Below, piece by piece: positions 1-8,313 of a stretch of DNA of 64,000 nt. The DNA is taken from the NCBI GenBank assembly GCA_016464825.1, contig JAEKNQ010000019.1, forward strand, positions 1 through 64,000, in the 5' to 3' direction. Made by a program: the position numbers and the translations under genes. This DNA is from Candidatus Dormiibacter inghamiae (GTDB taxonomy: Bacteria; Chloroflexota; Dormibacteria; Dormibacterales; Dormibacteraceae). A model generated the notes under the pieces. That model ran no database searches. It worked only from the letters and a program-made list of their open reading frames with translations, and was not told the origin of the DNA. The stretch's first letter is position 1. Each line of letters begins with the position of its first letter.

Positions 1-69
1 CCGGGCCAGCTCAGACGGGCTCCGGCCCTCCAGCAGGACCGCGTCCACCAAGTAGCGCCCTCGAGACAT
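1..69 (-). CDS. IS481-type transposase, N-terminal fragment (runs off window)
   Basis: Only the first 23 codons are visible. The reverse strand starts at an ATG at 69 preceded by a good ribosome binding site (GGGAGGTG). It reads MSRGRYLVDAVLLEGRSPSE, then LAR. This matches the usual opening of IS481-family DDE transposases, where a short helix-turn-helix domain begins with a phrase like VEAVLVEGRSP. The rest lies left of the window, so intactness cannot be judged. The upstream 94-207 palindrome probably holds the end of this element. It differs in sequence from the second, broken IS481 element at 60128-61130. Confidence 0.7.
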   Translation of the reverse strand, partial: MSRGRYLVDAVLLEGRSPSELAR

Positions 70-93
70 CCCGCACCTCCCAGCGTTGCTGGG

Positions 94-207
94 TGTCCAC
101 TATGTCCCGAGACACCTGTCCTCTATGTGCTGAACTCACACACCTCGCGGGGCACCATTGTGTGAGTTCAACCCATAGTGGAAGGGTGTCTCACGACATA
201 GTGGACA
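94..207. repeat. 114-bp near-palindrome with IS481-like end sequence
   Basis: Two 49-base arms (94-142 and 159-207) are inverted copies, identical at 42 of 49 positions around a 16-base centre. Each arm opens from outside with TGTCCACTATGTC and carries an inner GTC-N4-GAC dyad, a pattern typical of IS481 ends. The right arm is placed as the expected terminus of the transposon whose transposase starts at 69. The left arm then lies between that terminus and the gene. It may be a second IS end facing the first, or a subterminal binding site or hairpin. Confidence 0.7.
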
Positions 208-438
208 AATTTAGGGCTGCCGAGGAACCGTAGAGGCGGTCGGGTCGAGCGTTCGCTAGCGGAGTACGGAGCGGGAACGCTGGGAGTCTCCCAATTGCAC
301 CATTTGTTCGGAAGGGCAGTGTCGCGGTCCAGGTGTGCTGTCAGCACAGCGCTCAGTGCCAGAGCGGCTGCCCTCGCCCGGATGCTTCAGTTGCACCCTA
401 GCGCGAGGTCGCTGGACCCACGGTCAGCGGCGTAGGCT
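208..438. other. Intergenic stretch, nothing recognised
   Basis: Between the IS-end palindrome and the small ORF at 439 I see no convincing coding frame, RNA gene or strong promoter. Short local inverted repeats such as CGTTCGCTAGCGGAGTACGG are present but weak. Confidence 0.5.
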
Positions 439-687
439 GTGCGCGTGGAGCCGGCGCCAGCCGGCCCGGTCACCGAAGTGCGAACGAAGCTACTGGCAAT
501 GACCCTGCTTTTTGCCCTCGCCGGCCCTGCTTGCATGGAAATCCAGCGCCCCGGCGCTCCGGATAACCCGCTAGCCACTCCCACTGCTAACACGCCGTCA
601 CCCTCGACCGCCCCCACAGCTGGCGCCGACCCATGCGCTGGGCAGTTCAGGCGGCAGGGTCCCCAGCCGGCCTGCCCGCCCAGGTAG
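439..687 (+). CDS. Small possible secreted protein, unknown
   Basis: The frame encodes at most 82 residues. An internal GTG at 478 would give a shorter protein with a signal-like start (RTKLLAMTLLFALAG), a cysteine, then a Pro/Thr/Ser/Ala-rich low-complexity tail. This layout fits a small exported or lipid-anchored protein, but the residues before the cysteine (GPAC) are not a clean lipobox and no ribosome binding site is obvious at either start. No family is recognised. It is followed by the hairpin at 708-738. It could equally be a chance frame in GC-rich DNA. Confidence 0.3.
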   Translation: MRVEPAPAGPVTEVRTKLLAMTLLFALAGPACMEIQRPGAPDNPLATPTANTPSPSTAPTAGADPCAGQFRRQGPQPACPPR

Positions 688-707
688 AGCAGCGGTCAGC
701 CAGGTAG

Positions 708-738
708 GGGAAGCGGCCGCCCCGGCCGGCCGCTTCCC
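708..738. terminator. Hairpin between convergent genes
   Basis: GGGAAGCGGCC at 708-718 pairs perfectly with GGCCGCTTCCC at 728-738 over a 9-base loop. It lies just past the stop of the reverse-strand BNR protein (745) and after the small forward ORF. No T-run follows on either strand, so it may work with Rho or as an mRNA 3' stabiliser. Confidence 0.5.
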
Positions 739-744
739 TGTCAT

Positions 745-2658
745 CTATCTGTCGTCATCGCCGGCCGGGATCTGGACACCGGAGGCGTAGATGTCTTGGT
801 CGTTCGCGGGACCTTGCGGATCTTTCATGCCGCAGAGCTTCGGTGGATTCCCAGGGCCGGTGGCCGTCCCCGGACATACGAACAGCTCCGGTGAGCGCGT
901 GTCGGACCAGATGGGATAGGCCCGCTCAGAGGCGTCCAAGCCCGTGTAATCGCCCCAGAAGAGACCGCTGAACTGGGTAGGTGGCGGCATCGAGCTGCTG
1001 GTCACCCGCCGGACTGCGAAGTGGCGCAGATCCTCTGAACCCGAGATGCTGAAGTCCGAGAAGCCGGTCTGCTCGTCGCTGCCGTACTGGCGGTCGTAGT
1101 AGGAGACGGCAAGGCTGCCGCTGCGGTTATAAGCCAGCCACTGGAACCACTGGTCAGTTGTCCTCTGCCCGCGCGCGACGGTCAGACTCGTCAGGTTGCG
1201 GGGATCGGCCGCAGAGCCGGTGAAAGTGTTCCCGCCGTCGCTTGAAGCGCTGAGCAGGATGTCGTTGTTGCAGGCGCCAGGTATCCTGACGCCGGTGTAC
1301 AGACCTGCCTCGCTGAGTGTCACGGAGCCGGTCGGGATGCAGCCGTTGCGCTCGTTGGAGTGCCGGTTTATGTAAGAACCGAAGGAGACGGAGATCTCCT
1401 TGGGATCGCGCGGGTTCACAGCGCCGCTGGGATACTGCGAGGCCCGGAAGACCGAGTTGCTCGTGCTGGCCTTCTCGGGCACGCAAGCCCGACCGGCATC
1501 TTGGCCGGTGTAGGTGGCGCAGTCGGGCAGCTCGTAGTAAGTTCCGACGCGCTGGGGTGGGCCGAAGCTGTCGCCGCCATTGGTGGAGCGAGCCATCAAC
1601 ACCTGGTAGCGGGCGGGTCCCGGACGGGTGACGCTGAAATCAACTGTGTTGTAGTTGGACCAGACGACGTAGAGGGCGCCATCCGAGCCGGTGAATGGCT
1701 GGGAGAACTGATTGTTGTCGCAGCCCCCGGTGGGCCCGCTGACAGGGAATTGGCAGAGCGCGCTCACGCTGCTGACCAGGTGGCGGGCGCTGAACGTTTC
1801 CCCGTAGTCGCTGGAATGGACCTCGTAGATGTAGGCAGTCGTGGCTGTGAACTCGGTCCAGGTGACGTAGATGCGGTCGCGGAAGGGGCTGCCGACGTGA
1901 TTGTCCACAGAGAGGAGCGCCTTGTCCTCGAGGATGGCGCCGCTGCCAGCAGTGTCGTTCGCGACGGTGGCGTAGCGGCCCGGGAAGTTCCAGGAGGCGG
2001 CCTGGTTCTGAGTCGAGCGGAATACCAAAAAGGCGCTCGACTGGTCAGGATTGGGGCTGACCGCGCTGCCGCGGTTGAACACCTGGCAGGAAAGGTAGGC
2101 GTTGCCGCGGGTGTCCCAGGCGACAGAGGTGTCGCCGCCGGCCTGCCAGTACTCGCGTGGCTTGTTGAACGGTCCCCCCCGGGTGAAGCCGTTGGGAACC
2201 GTGCTGTCGGTCCAGGAGCCAGCTGCATCCCGGCTGAAGGAGAGGCCGCAGGTGCCGTCGCCCCGCCGGTAGTCGTTGTAGGACCCGACCACGCTTTGCG
2301 GGTGATACTGATTCACCGCGATCGCTGTCTCGTTCTGGGCCTGCGAACGGCCCTGAAGATCAGGGTCGGCGATGTTCAGGCAGTTCTGGTTGACCTTGAT
2401 GTTGTGGTCTCGGTTGCTGGGACAGCCGTCGTCGCTGGTCGGAAAGTAAGAGCTCTGGCTACGCTGCGCGGCACGAGGTGCGAGGGCACCGACCTCCACG
2501 TCAACGGTGCCTGACACGTGGGCGCGAAGTCTTGGATCGAGTTTCGAAAGATCCATGGCATTCGCTGTGTGGACGGCCGGAGTCGGTCCCATGCTGGCCA
2601 CGAGGGCGAGCGCCAGGGCCGCCGGAAGGGCTAGCAGTAGACGAAGATGAACTTTCAA
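745..2658 (-). CDS. Secreted BNR/Asp-box repeat protein (sialidase-like fold)
   Basis: The protein is exported and predicted to fold as a beta-propeller like sialidases. The best start is the TTG at 2658, five bases after a strong AGGGGG site; the frame stays open upstream to 2742 but lacks a site there. This start gives a signal peptide (KVHLRLLLALPAALALALVA). Four Asp-box type repeats are visible: SRDAAGSW, SSDYGETF, STNGGDSF and SSDGGNTF. Several cysteines suggest disulfides outside the cell. True sialidase catalytic residues were not identified, so the substrate is unknown. It is divergent from the related gene at 2921, which points to duplication and perhaps shared control. Confidence 0.75.
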   Translation of the reverse strand: MKVHLRLLLALPAALALALVASMGPTPAVHTANAMDLSKLDPRLRAHVSGTVDVEVGALAPRAAQRSQSSYFPTSDDGCPSNRDHNIKVNQNCLNIADPDLQGRSQAQNETAIAVNQYHPQSVVGSYNDYRRGDGTCGLSFSRDAAGSWTDSTVPNGFTRGGPFNKPREYWQAGGDTSVAWDTRGNAYLSCQVFNRGSAVSPNPDQSSAFLVFRSTQNQAASWNFPGRYATVANDTAGSGAILEDKALLSVDNHVGSPFRDRIYVTWTEFTATTAYIYEVHSSDYGETFSARHLVSSVSALCQFPVSGPTGGCDNNQFSQPFTGSDGALYVVWSNYNTVDFSVTRPGPARYQVLMARSTNGGDSFGPPQRVGTYYELPDCATYTGQDAGRACVPEKASTSNSVFRASQYPSGAVNPRDPKEISVSFGSYINRHSNERNGCIPTGSVTLSEAGLYTGVRIPGACNNDILLSASSDGGNTFTGSAADPRNLTSLTVARGQRTTDQWFQWLAYNRSGSLAVSYYDRQYGSDEQTGFSDFSISGSEDLRHFAVRRVTSSSMPPPTQFSGLFWGDYTGLDASERAYPIWSDTRSPELFVCPGTATGPGNPPKLCGMKDPQGPANDQDIYASGVQIPAGDDDR

Positions 2659-2920
2659 AGACTTCCCCCTGAGGACTTTCACGAGCCAATCACGCCTTGC
2701 CGGGGCGCATCTTCTGGCAACCTGTGCCTCCTCGCTCCACACCCATGCCGGATCGTCGCGTGAGCCGCGGCGAACGACTGACCAGCGCTAGCCTAGCGCC
2801 AAAGTCCAGAGGACGTCAAGACGGTTGCGACCGGCTTGCCGGGCGAGACCGGGTTGCCAAGCCCTCGCAGATGTCGTATCTTCTTGCCAGTCCCGTCGGA
2901 TTGTTGCGTGTGGAGGGTGT

Positions 2921-4423
2921 ATGAGAAGGCTTCTGTCGGTGGTCGCCCTGTTGGGCGTCGCTCTGATTGTGACTACCGGCACGGCGTTGGCCGGAGGGCC
3001 GGTGCTGGTAAGCAAGGTCAATCCTTACGCCGGCTGCAAGGTGGGTGCCGCCAAGGGCGCCACCAACTACCTCAACGCTGAGGTGGAGCCGTTCCTGACC
3101 TACGACCCGAGCTCGCACTCCCACCTTCTGAGCGCCTGGCAGCAGGATCGCTGGACCGACGGGGGCGCCCATGGCCTGGTGGCCGGCTCCAGCTTCGACG
3201 GCGGTCGCAGCTGGAACGACAGCGCCCTGCCCTTTTCCAAGTGCGCTCCGGGTGGAGTGAACTATGAGCGAGCTTCCGATCCGGGCACCGCAATCGGCCG
3301 CGACGGCAATTCGTACGCGATTGCCATCTCGTTCGACGCCGACAGCATCCGAAACGCAGTGGTGGCGGCAACCTCGCCCAACGGTGGCAGGAGCTGGACC
3401 AACGTGGTGCCGATCATTCAGGACGTCGCCAATCCCCTCACCGGTGACCCCTTCAACGACAAGGAGCTGATCTTCGCCGACCCGACCCGCGGTCGCACCG
3501 CGTATGCCGTCTGGGACCGGCTGGAAGACGTCCCGGGCGCCGGCAATCGCGTGCGCCAGCCAGCGGGCGACATGCCTGCCCTGCAAAGCCAGAGCGGCGC
3601 AGCCCGACCCAATACGGCGGCTCCCGCTCAGGCCCAGCTCCCGGCCTTCACGGGCCCTACCTTCTTTTCCCGCACCACCGACGGTGGCAAGACCTGGCAG
3701 ACGGCGCGCCCCATCGTGAAGACTGGAGTCAACGAGCAGACGATCGGCAACTACATGGTCATCGACCCGCGCACCGATCGGCTCTACGACTTCTTCGACT
3801 ACATCACCGCCGACGGCAGTTCACACCTCGGCTTTGTGACCTCCACCGATCGGGGTGACCACTGGACCAAGCCGACTCTCTTTCAGGATCTTAGGTCGGT
3901 GGGCGTACCGCACGTCCGCACCGGTGATATCATCCCGATCCCGACCATCGATCGGGAGACCGGCTGGCTCTACATCGTCTGGCAGGACTCGCGATTCAGC
4001 GGTGGCAAGTACGACGAGATCGCGATCAGCCGTTCCACCGACGGCGGTCGGCACTGGAGCGAACCGCAGCGAGTGAATCAACCCACCGGGCAGTCGGCCT
4101 TCACGGCCACCGTGGCTGTCAACTCGGATGGCAAGGTTGGCGTCACCTACTACCAGCTGCAGAGCTACCCGCGCACCTACATGACCGACTACTTCATGAA
4201 GGTGACCAGCGGGCGCAACCTCCACTTCAGCGACAGCGAGATGGTCGACGCCCCGTTTGACATGGCGGATGCGCCGGTCGCCGGCGGCTTCTTCGTAGGC
4301 GATTACGAGGGCTTGGTGGCGCCCGGGGAGAGCTTCCATCCGCTGTACGTGACCACCAACTCAGGCAACACCGTCAACCCGACAGACGTTTGGACGCGCT
4401 CAACGCAGGACAATCGCGACTGA
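2921..4423 (+). CDS. Secreted BNR/Asp-box repeat protein, second copy
   Basis: The ATG at 2921 follows GGAGGG and gives a 500-residue protein with a short signal peptide (MRRLLSVVALLGVALIVTTG). At least five Asp-box motifs are visible: SFDGGRSW, SPNGGRSW, TTDGGKTW, STDRGDHW and STDGGRHW, as expected for a sialidase-like beta-propeller. The frame is open further 5' (to 2825), but no signal peptide or binding site supports a longer form. It shares repeat type with its divergent neighbour at 745-2658. It probably acts outside the cell on a glycan or other polymer; enzymatic activity is not shown by the sequence. Confidence 0.8.
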   Translation: MRRLLSVVALLGVALIVTTGTALAGGPVLVSKVNPYAGCKVGAAKGATNYLNAEVEPFLTYDPSSHSHLLSAWQQDRWTDGGAHGLVAGSSFDGGRSWNDSALPFSKCAPGGVNYERASDPGTAIGRDGNSYAIAISFDADSIRNAVVAATSPNGGRSWTNVVPIIQDVANPLTGDPFNDKELIFADPTRGRTAYAVWDRLEDVPGAGNRVRQPAGDMPALQSQSGAARPNTAAPAQAQLPAFTGPTFFSRTTDGGKTWQTARPIVKTGVNEQTIGNYMVIDPRTDRLYDFFDYITADGSSHLGFVTSTDRGDHWTKPTLFQDLRSVGVPHVRTGDIIPIPTIDRETGWLYIVWQDSRFSGGKYDEIAISRSTDGGRHWSEPQRVNQPTGQSAFTATVAVNSDGKVGVTYYQLQSYPRTYMTDYFMKVTSGRNLHFSDSEMVDAPFDMADAPVAGGFFVGDYEGLVAPGESFHPLYVTTNSGNTVNPTDVWTRSTQDNRD

Positions 4424-4516
4424 GCCGCGCTTCCTAGTGCCAACTCTGGAGGGCGTCCTCAGCGAGGCGCCCTCTCGTGTTCTGTTCGGGGCGAACGTCG
4501 CAGACTCTAACCAAAC

Positions 4517-4546
4517 AAAGCGACCCACCGGGTGGTGGGCCGCTTT
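4517..4546. terminator. Strong hairpin after the BNR gene
   Basis: AAAGCGACCCACC at 4517-4529 pairs with GGTGGGCCGCTTT at 4534-4546, with one mismatch and a 4-base loop. On the reverse strand the stem ends in CTTT followed by GTTTGG, the better intrinsic terminator shape. On the forward strand it closes the transcript of the 2921 gene. Confidence 0.65.
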
Positions 4547-4771
4547 GGGAGTAGGGGGGAGGATTTGATTCGCTAAGACCCGAGGTCGACGCTTCAAGGT
4601 AAAACCTGATAGCACCACTATAGCATTTGCCACAACAGCGTGCGCGGGTTCTTCGCGGCAGGGTCAACGAACGTCGGCGCGAGAGCCGGGCCGCAGGACT
4701 CGCGGCGGCGATCCGGTACTCACCTGCAGAGGCGGCGCCGCAACGACCATCCCCCTTTTCTCAGGCCGCTA

Positions 4772-5413
4772 TTACACGACTGCTGCAGACAGGGGTCTCA
4801 ACCGGCTCAGGACTTCGGGATCTCCCTCGAACTGGAGCCCCTCAGCCTGAGCCTGCCTGAGGTCCAGGCGGCCCTGCAGCACGCCCAGGATCAGCTTGTG
4901 TTGTCCCGTGAGAACACCGTCAGCATGCTCCGCGACGCCGGGTCGCGCGCGGACTGTGCCGCCGACCTCGAGGACCATCGGCTGGTCGCCTGTGTGGACT
5001 TGGATGGTGATCGGCGCAAGGTCCGGCCTGCCGTCGACAAGGCTGTAGTTGGCAGGCAGCGCGAGCCAGTGGCTGCGAAACTCGTCCTCGTCCCGGGCCT
5101 CCGCCAGTAGGGGAGCGCCCCAACTTCCGATGGCCCGCATGACGGGCTCGAGCTCCTCGCCGCGCTTGGTGAGATGAAACAGGGCTGTAGCGACGGGCGG
5201 CGGGGCCGCTTCTCGGCGGATGACGCCCGCAAGCTCTAGCTCCCGAAGTCGCTCCGCCAGCAGGTTGGTCGCGATGCCAGGCAGGCCGAATCTCAGATCG
5301 GTGTAGCGGCAGGGTCCCCGGACCAAGAGCTCGCGCACGATGAGCAGCGTCCAGCGTTCACCGATGACGTCGAGCCCCTTGGCCAAGGCGCAGTACTCAC
5401 CGTAGGATCGCAT
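4772..5413 (-). CDS. HxlR-family winged-helix regulator
   Basis: The N-terminal ~100 residues are a MarR/HxlR winged helix: MRSYGEYCALAKGLDVIGER, then WTLLIVREL and the recognition-helix region with TNLLAERLREL. Cys8 sits where redox-active cysteines occur in this family. Residues after about 115 form an extra domain ending in LRPLSAAVV, probably ligand binding. The ATG at 5413 is preferred over the upstream GTG at 5419 because HxlR proteins usually begin MRSYG and because a -10 box (TAGAAT, 5425-5420) lies so close that the transcript would start at this codon. It is divergent from the MFS pump at 5554, the classic arrangement for a local repressor. Confidence 0.85.
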   Translation of the reverse strand: MRSYGEYCALAKGLDVIGERWTLLIVRELLVRGPCRYTDLRFGLPGIATNLLAERLRELELAGVIRREAAPPPVATALFHLTKRGEELEPVMRAIGSWGAPLLAEARDEDEFRSHWLALPANYSLVDGRPDLAPITIQVHTGDQPMVLEVGGTVRARPGVAEHADGVLTGQHKLILGVLQGRLDLRQAQAEGLQFEGDPEVLSRLRPLSAAVV

Positions 5414-5419
5414 GCTCAC

Positions 5420-5448
5420 ATTCTAACGTAATCGCTTGCGCATGTCTA
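5420..5448 (-). promoter_or_regulatory. Promoter of the HxlR gene (leaderless)
   Basis: On the reverse strand TAGACA (5448-5443) and TAGAAT (5425-5420) are separated by exactly 17 bases. The -10 box ends seven bases before the ATG at 5413, leaving no room for a ribosome binding site. The transcript therefore most likely starts at or next to the start codon. Confidence 0.6.
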
Positions 5449-5456
5449 CTAGGCAC

Positions 5457-5485
5457 TTGACTTTCTAATCTCATGACTTTACTCT
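5457..5485 (+). promoter_or_regulatory. Likely promoter of the MFS gene
   Basis: TTGACT (5457-5462) and TACTCT (5480-5485) are 17 bases apart on the forward strand, upstream of the MFS reading frame. The -35 is good and the -10 weak. It lies back-to-back with the HxlR promoter, so one operator in 5426-5470 could control both. Confidence 0.45.
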
Positions 5486-5553
5486 ATTGTCTAGGCCCCC
5501 CCGAGAGATGGCGGGCACGGCGATCTGAAGTTCAGGAGGAGCTATCGCAGCTG

Positions 5554-7002
5554 ATGGTTAACGCGGACTCGAAAGCCACTCGATCACTTCGCGGTTGGAC
5601 GCTGGCGCTCACATCCCTCGCGTTCTTCATGGTGGCCCTGGATGCGCTGGTGGTGATCACGGCGCTGCCGGCGATCCACCGTGATCTGGGAGCCGGTCTG
5701 GCCACTCTTCAGTGGACGGTGAACGCCTACAGCTTGGCCTTCGGCGCCGGCATCATCACGGCGGCTTCCGTGGGCGATCGGTTCGGGCGGCGTCGTATTT
5801 TTGCCACGGGCCTGGCCCTGTTCAGCACAACCTCCGCTGCCTGCGCAGTGGCGCCGACCGCCGAGTTGTTGATAGTTGCCAGGGCGATCCAGGGCCTCGG
5901 CGGCGCGCTGATCATGCCGCTCAGCCTGACGATCCTTACCGCGACCTTCCCGCTGGCACGCCGAGGTGCCATCGTCGGGCTCTGGGGAGGCATCGGCGGC
6001 CTTGCTATCGCGAGCGGTCCGCGGGGCGGTTACCGAGGGCCTCGACTGGCACTGGATCTTCTGGGTCAACGTGCCGATCGGGCTGGCAGCGACAATCCTG
6101 GCCGTCCGCCGGCTTATCGATAGCCGCGGTCCCGCGACTCGACTCGACCTACCCGGGGCAGCGCTGGTGTCGGGCGGCGCCATCGGCATCGTCTGGTCTC
6201 TGGTCCGAGCCAACGACGTCGGCTGGAGCAGTGCTGAGATCATTTCCGCCCTCGTAGTGGGCACGGTGCTCATGGCTGCGTTCGTGGCCTGGGAGCGCCA
6301 CGTTCACGAGCCGATGCTGGCGATGCGGCTCTTCCGGAATCGCAGCTTTGCGGCCGCGAATGCAACAGGCTTTTTGATGACAGGGGGCCTAATGGCCGGG
6401 GCCTTCGTGATCTCGCAGTACTTGCAGGTCGCTCTGGGCTACTCGCCCCTGAGCGCGGGGCTGCACTTCCTGCCGATGACCGCGACCCCCCTGCTGGTGG
6501 CGCCTGCTGCGGGAGCCCTTGCCGACCGGATAGGGCCACGGCCTGTACTGGTCTCGGGGATGCTGCTATTGGGCGGCGGCCTGGCCTGGCTCGCCCAGGT
6601 CGCAAGTGGCGTCAGCGGCTACCAGCAGCTGCTCCTTCCGCTGCTGGTCGCTGGGATAGGTGCCTCGATGGTGTTGCCAACCACCGCGACAGCCGCCCTG
6701 AGTGCCGTCCCGTTCACCGAACTGGGCAAGGCGTCCGGGGCGACGAGCACCCTTCAGCGCTTCGGCGGCGTGTTCGGCATCGCCTCGACCACAGCGGTTT
6801 TTGGGGCCAACGGCCATCTGGCGTCGGGCAGCATCAACGAGGGGTTCAAGCACGCGCTGGCGCTGGCCGCTGGCCTGTCGCTGCTCGGGGCCATCAGCGC
6901 CTGGCGGTCCCGGCCCGGCGGCGTCTGGCCGCGCACCCAGAGCGGGAGGCGGCTGTGCTCCCCCAGCCGGAGGTGGCTGCGGCGACGAGGTTCAACAGCT
7001 GA
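5554..7002 (+). pseudogene. DHA2-type MFS drug exporter, broken by two indels
   Basis: The pieces together make a 14-helix EmrB/QacA-type multidrug exporter of normal length. The first part (5554 to about 6020) carries the motif-A-like stretch GDRFGRRR and RAIQGLGGALIMPLS. Around 6021 the reading frame is lost within the conserved GPxxGGAVTE segment; eight bases appear to be missing. The second part continues in another frame from WHWIFWVNVPIG. Near 6900 one C seems to be missing, after which the natural tail (PARRRLAAHPE ... TRFNS, stop at 7002) is in a third frame. Paired with the divergent HxlR regulator it would have been an inducible efflux system. Real decay and sequencing error are both possible. 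Confidence 0.8.
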
Positions 7003-7089
7003 GCGGTAGACGTCGGGCGGTAAGTCCGGCTGAGCCGTCGCTCCTTCCGCGCAGGCGAGCGGGGTAGCTCGGGAGGCGGGAAAGGTGTT

Positions 7090-8277
7090 TTAGGCCGCGG
7101 GATTGCGAATGATGAGCGCATCGCCCTGGCCGCCGCCCCCGCAGAGCGCGGCTCCGCCCAGCCGCTCACCGCGCCGACGCAGCTCGTGGGCCAGCGTCAG
7201 CACCAGCCGGGCTCCGCTGGCGCCGATCGGGTGACCGATCGCGACCGAGCCACCGTTCACGTTGACGCGCTCTTCGTTGAACTCCAGCATGCGAGTGGCG
7301 TTGAGCGCGACGGAGGCGAACGCCTCGTTGAACTCCACCAGGTCGAGCTGATCGGCACTCAGCCCGGCCCTCTCCAAGGCTCGGTTGAGCGCCAGGCCGG
7401 GCACCGTGTGCAGCCACGCGTAGCGTTCGGCGCTCATGCCGTGAGCCACAATCTCCGCCAGTGGCCGCAGTCCCAGTTTCGCCGCCTTGCCAGCCGACAT
7501 CACTACCACCGCGGCAGCGCCGTCGGAAACCTGCGAGGCGTTGGCGGCTGTGATGGTGCCGTCCTTCTGGAAAGCGGGCTTCAGGCCGGCCAGAGCCTCG
7601 GCGGTGGTGTCGGGGCGAACTCCCTCATCTCGCTCCACGAGGGCGGAGTCCCCCTGGCGCCGGCGAACGCTGACGGGCACGCTCTCCTCCGCCAGCCGGC
7701 CGGACTCCCAGGCAGCCGCCGCGCGCTGGTGGGAGCGGGCCGCCCAAGCATCCTGCTCCTCGCGGCTGATCTCCAGCTCCCGATTGACATCGTCAGAAGA
7801 TTCGCCCATGTGCTGCTCCAAGAAGGTCGACCAGAGACCGTCGTGGATCATGGAGTCGACCATCTCAACGTTGCCCATGCGGGCTCCGAAGCGGGCCTTG
7901 GGCATTAGGTAGGGTGCCTGGCTCATCGACTCCATACCGCCGGCGACCACCGTGTCCACCTCGCCGGCGCGGATCATCTGGTCAGCCATGGCGATGGCGT
8001 TCAGACCGGAGAGGCAGACCTTGTTGATGGTGATCGCGGGCACCTCGATCGGGATACCGCCCAGGATCGCCGCCTGGCGGGCCGTGATCTGGCCGGCCCC
8101 CGCCTGCAGGACCTGACCCATGATCACGTACTCGACGTCCTCGCCGGCGATTCCTGAACGTTCCAGCGCTGCCCTGATGGCAACGCCGCCCAACTCCACT
8201 GCCTTCAGGGCCTTGAACGCTCCACCGAACTTGCCGATCGGGGTGCGAGCCCCAGCCACTATCACCGACTTGGTCAT
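7090..8277 (-). CDS. Acetyl-CoA acetyltransferase (thiolase)
   Basis: A full-length thiolase of about 395 residues that condenses two acetyl-CoA or cleaves 3-ketoacyl-CoA in the cytoplasm. The nucleophile Cys88 lies in NKVCLSGL. The general-base region GGSVAIGHPIGASGA includes His349, and the second active cysteine is Cys379 in ALCGGGGQGDA. The ATG at 8277 (MTKSVIVAGARTP) matches the family start better than the GTG nine bases upstream. It lies 36 bases after the flavoprotein at 8314-9696 on the same strand and may be co-transcribed with it. Synthetic (AtoB-like) and degradative roles cannot be told apart from sequence alone. Confidence 0.93.
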   Translation of the reverse strand: MTKSVIVAGARTPIGKFGGAFKALKAVELGGVAIRAALERSGIAGEDVEYVIMGQVLQAGAGQITARQAAILGGIPIEVPAITINKVCLSGLNAIAMADQMIRAGEVDTVVAGGMESMSQAPYLMPKARFGARMGNVEMVDSMIHDGLWSTFLEQHMGESSDDVNRELEISREEQDAWAARSHQRAAAAWESGRLAEESVPVSVRRRQGDSALVERDEGVRPDTTAEALAGLKPAFQKDGTITAANASQVSDGAAAVVVMSAGKAAKLGLRPLAEIVAHGMSAERYAWLHTVPGLALNRALERAGLSADQLDLVEFNEAFASVALNATRMLEFNEERVNVNGGSVAIGHPIGASGARLVLTLAHELRRRGERLGGAALCGGGGQGDALIIRNPAA

Positions 8278-8313
8278 CACTTTCACTCTAAACCGCTCGC
8301 CGGAACCGGCAGT

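Noticed and set aside
1360-2514. Long forward frame opposite the first BNR protein
   Set aside because: It is antisense to a gene with signal peptide and Asp-box repeats. Its translation is Val/Gly/Ala/Arg-rich with no family, as expected for GC-rich shadow frames.
2816-3586. Reverse frame opposite the second BNR protein
   Set aside because: Shadow of the forward gene, whose Asp-box motifs are clear.
4547-4580. tRNA 3'-end-like sequence on the reverse strand (ATCAAATCCTCCC before the 4517-4546 hairpin)
   Set aside because: No matching acceptor, T-stem partner or anticodon arm was found upstream on that strand, and no tmRNA tag is present. It may be a chance match or a very old remnant.
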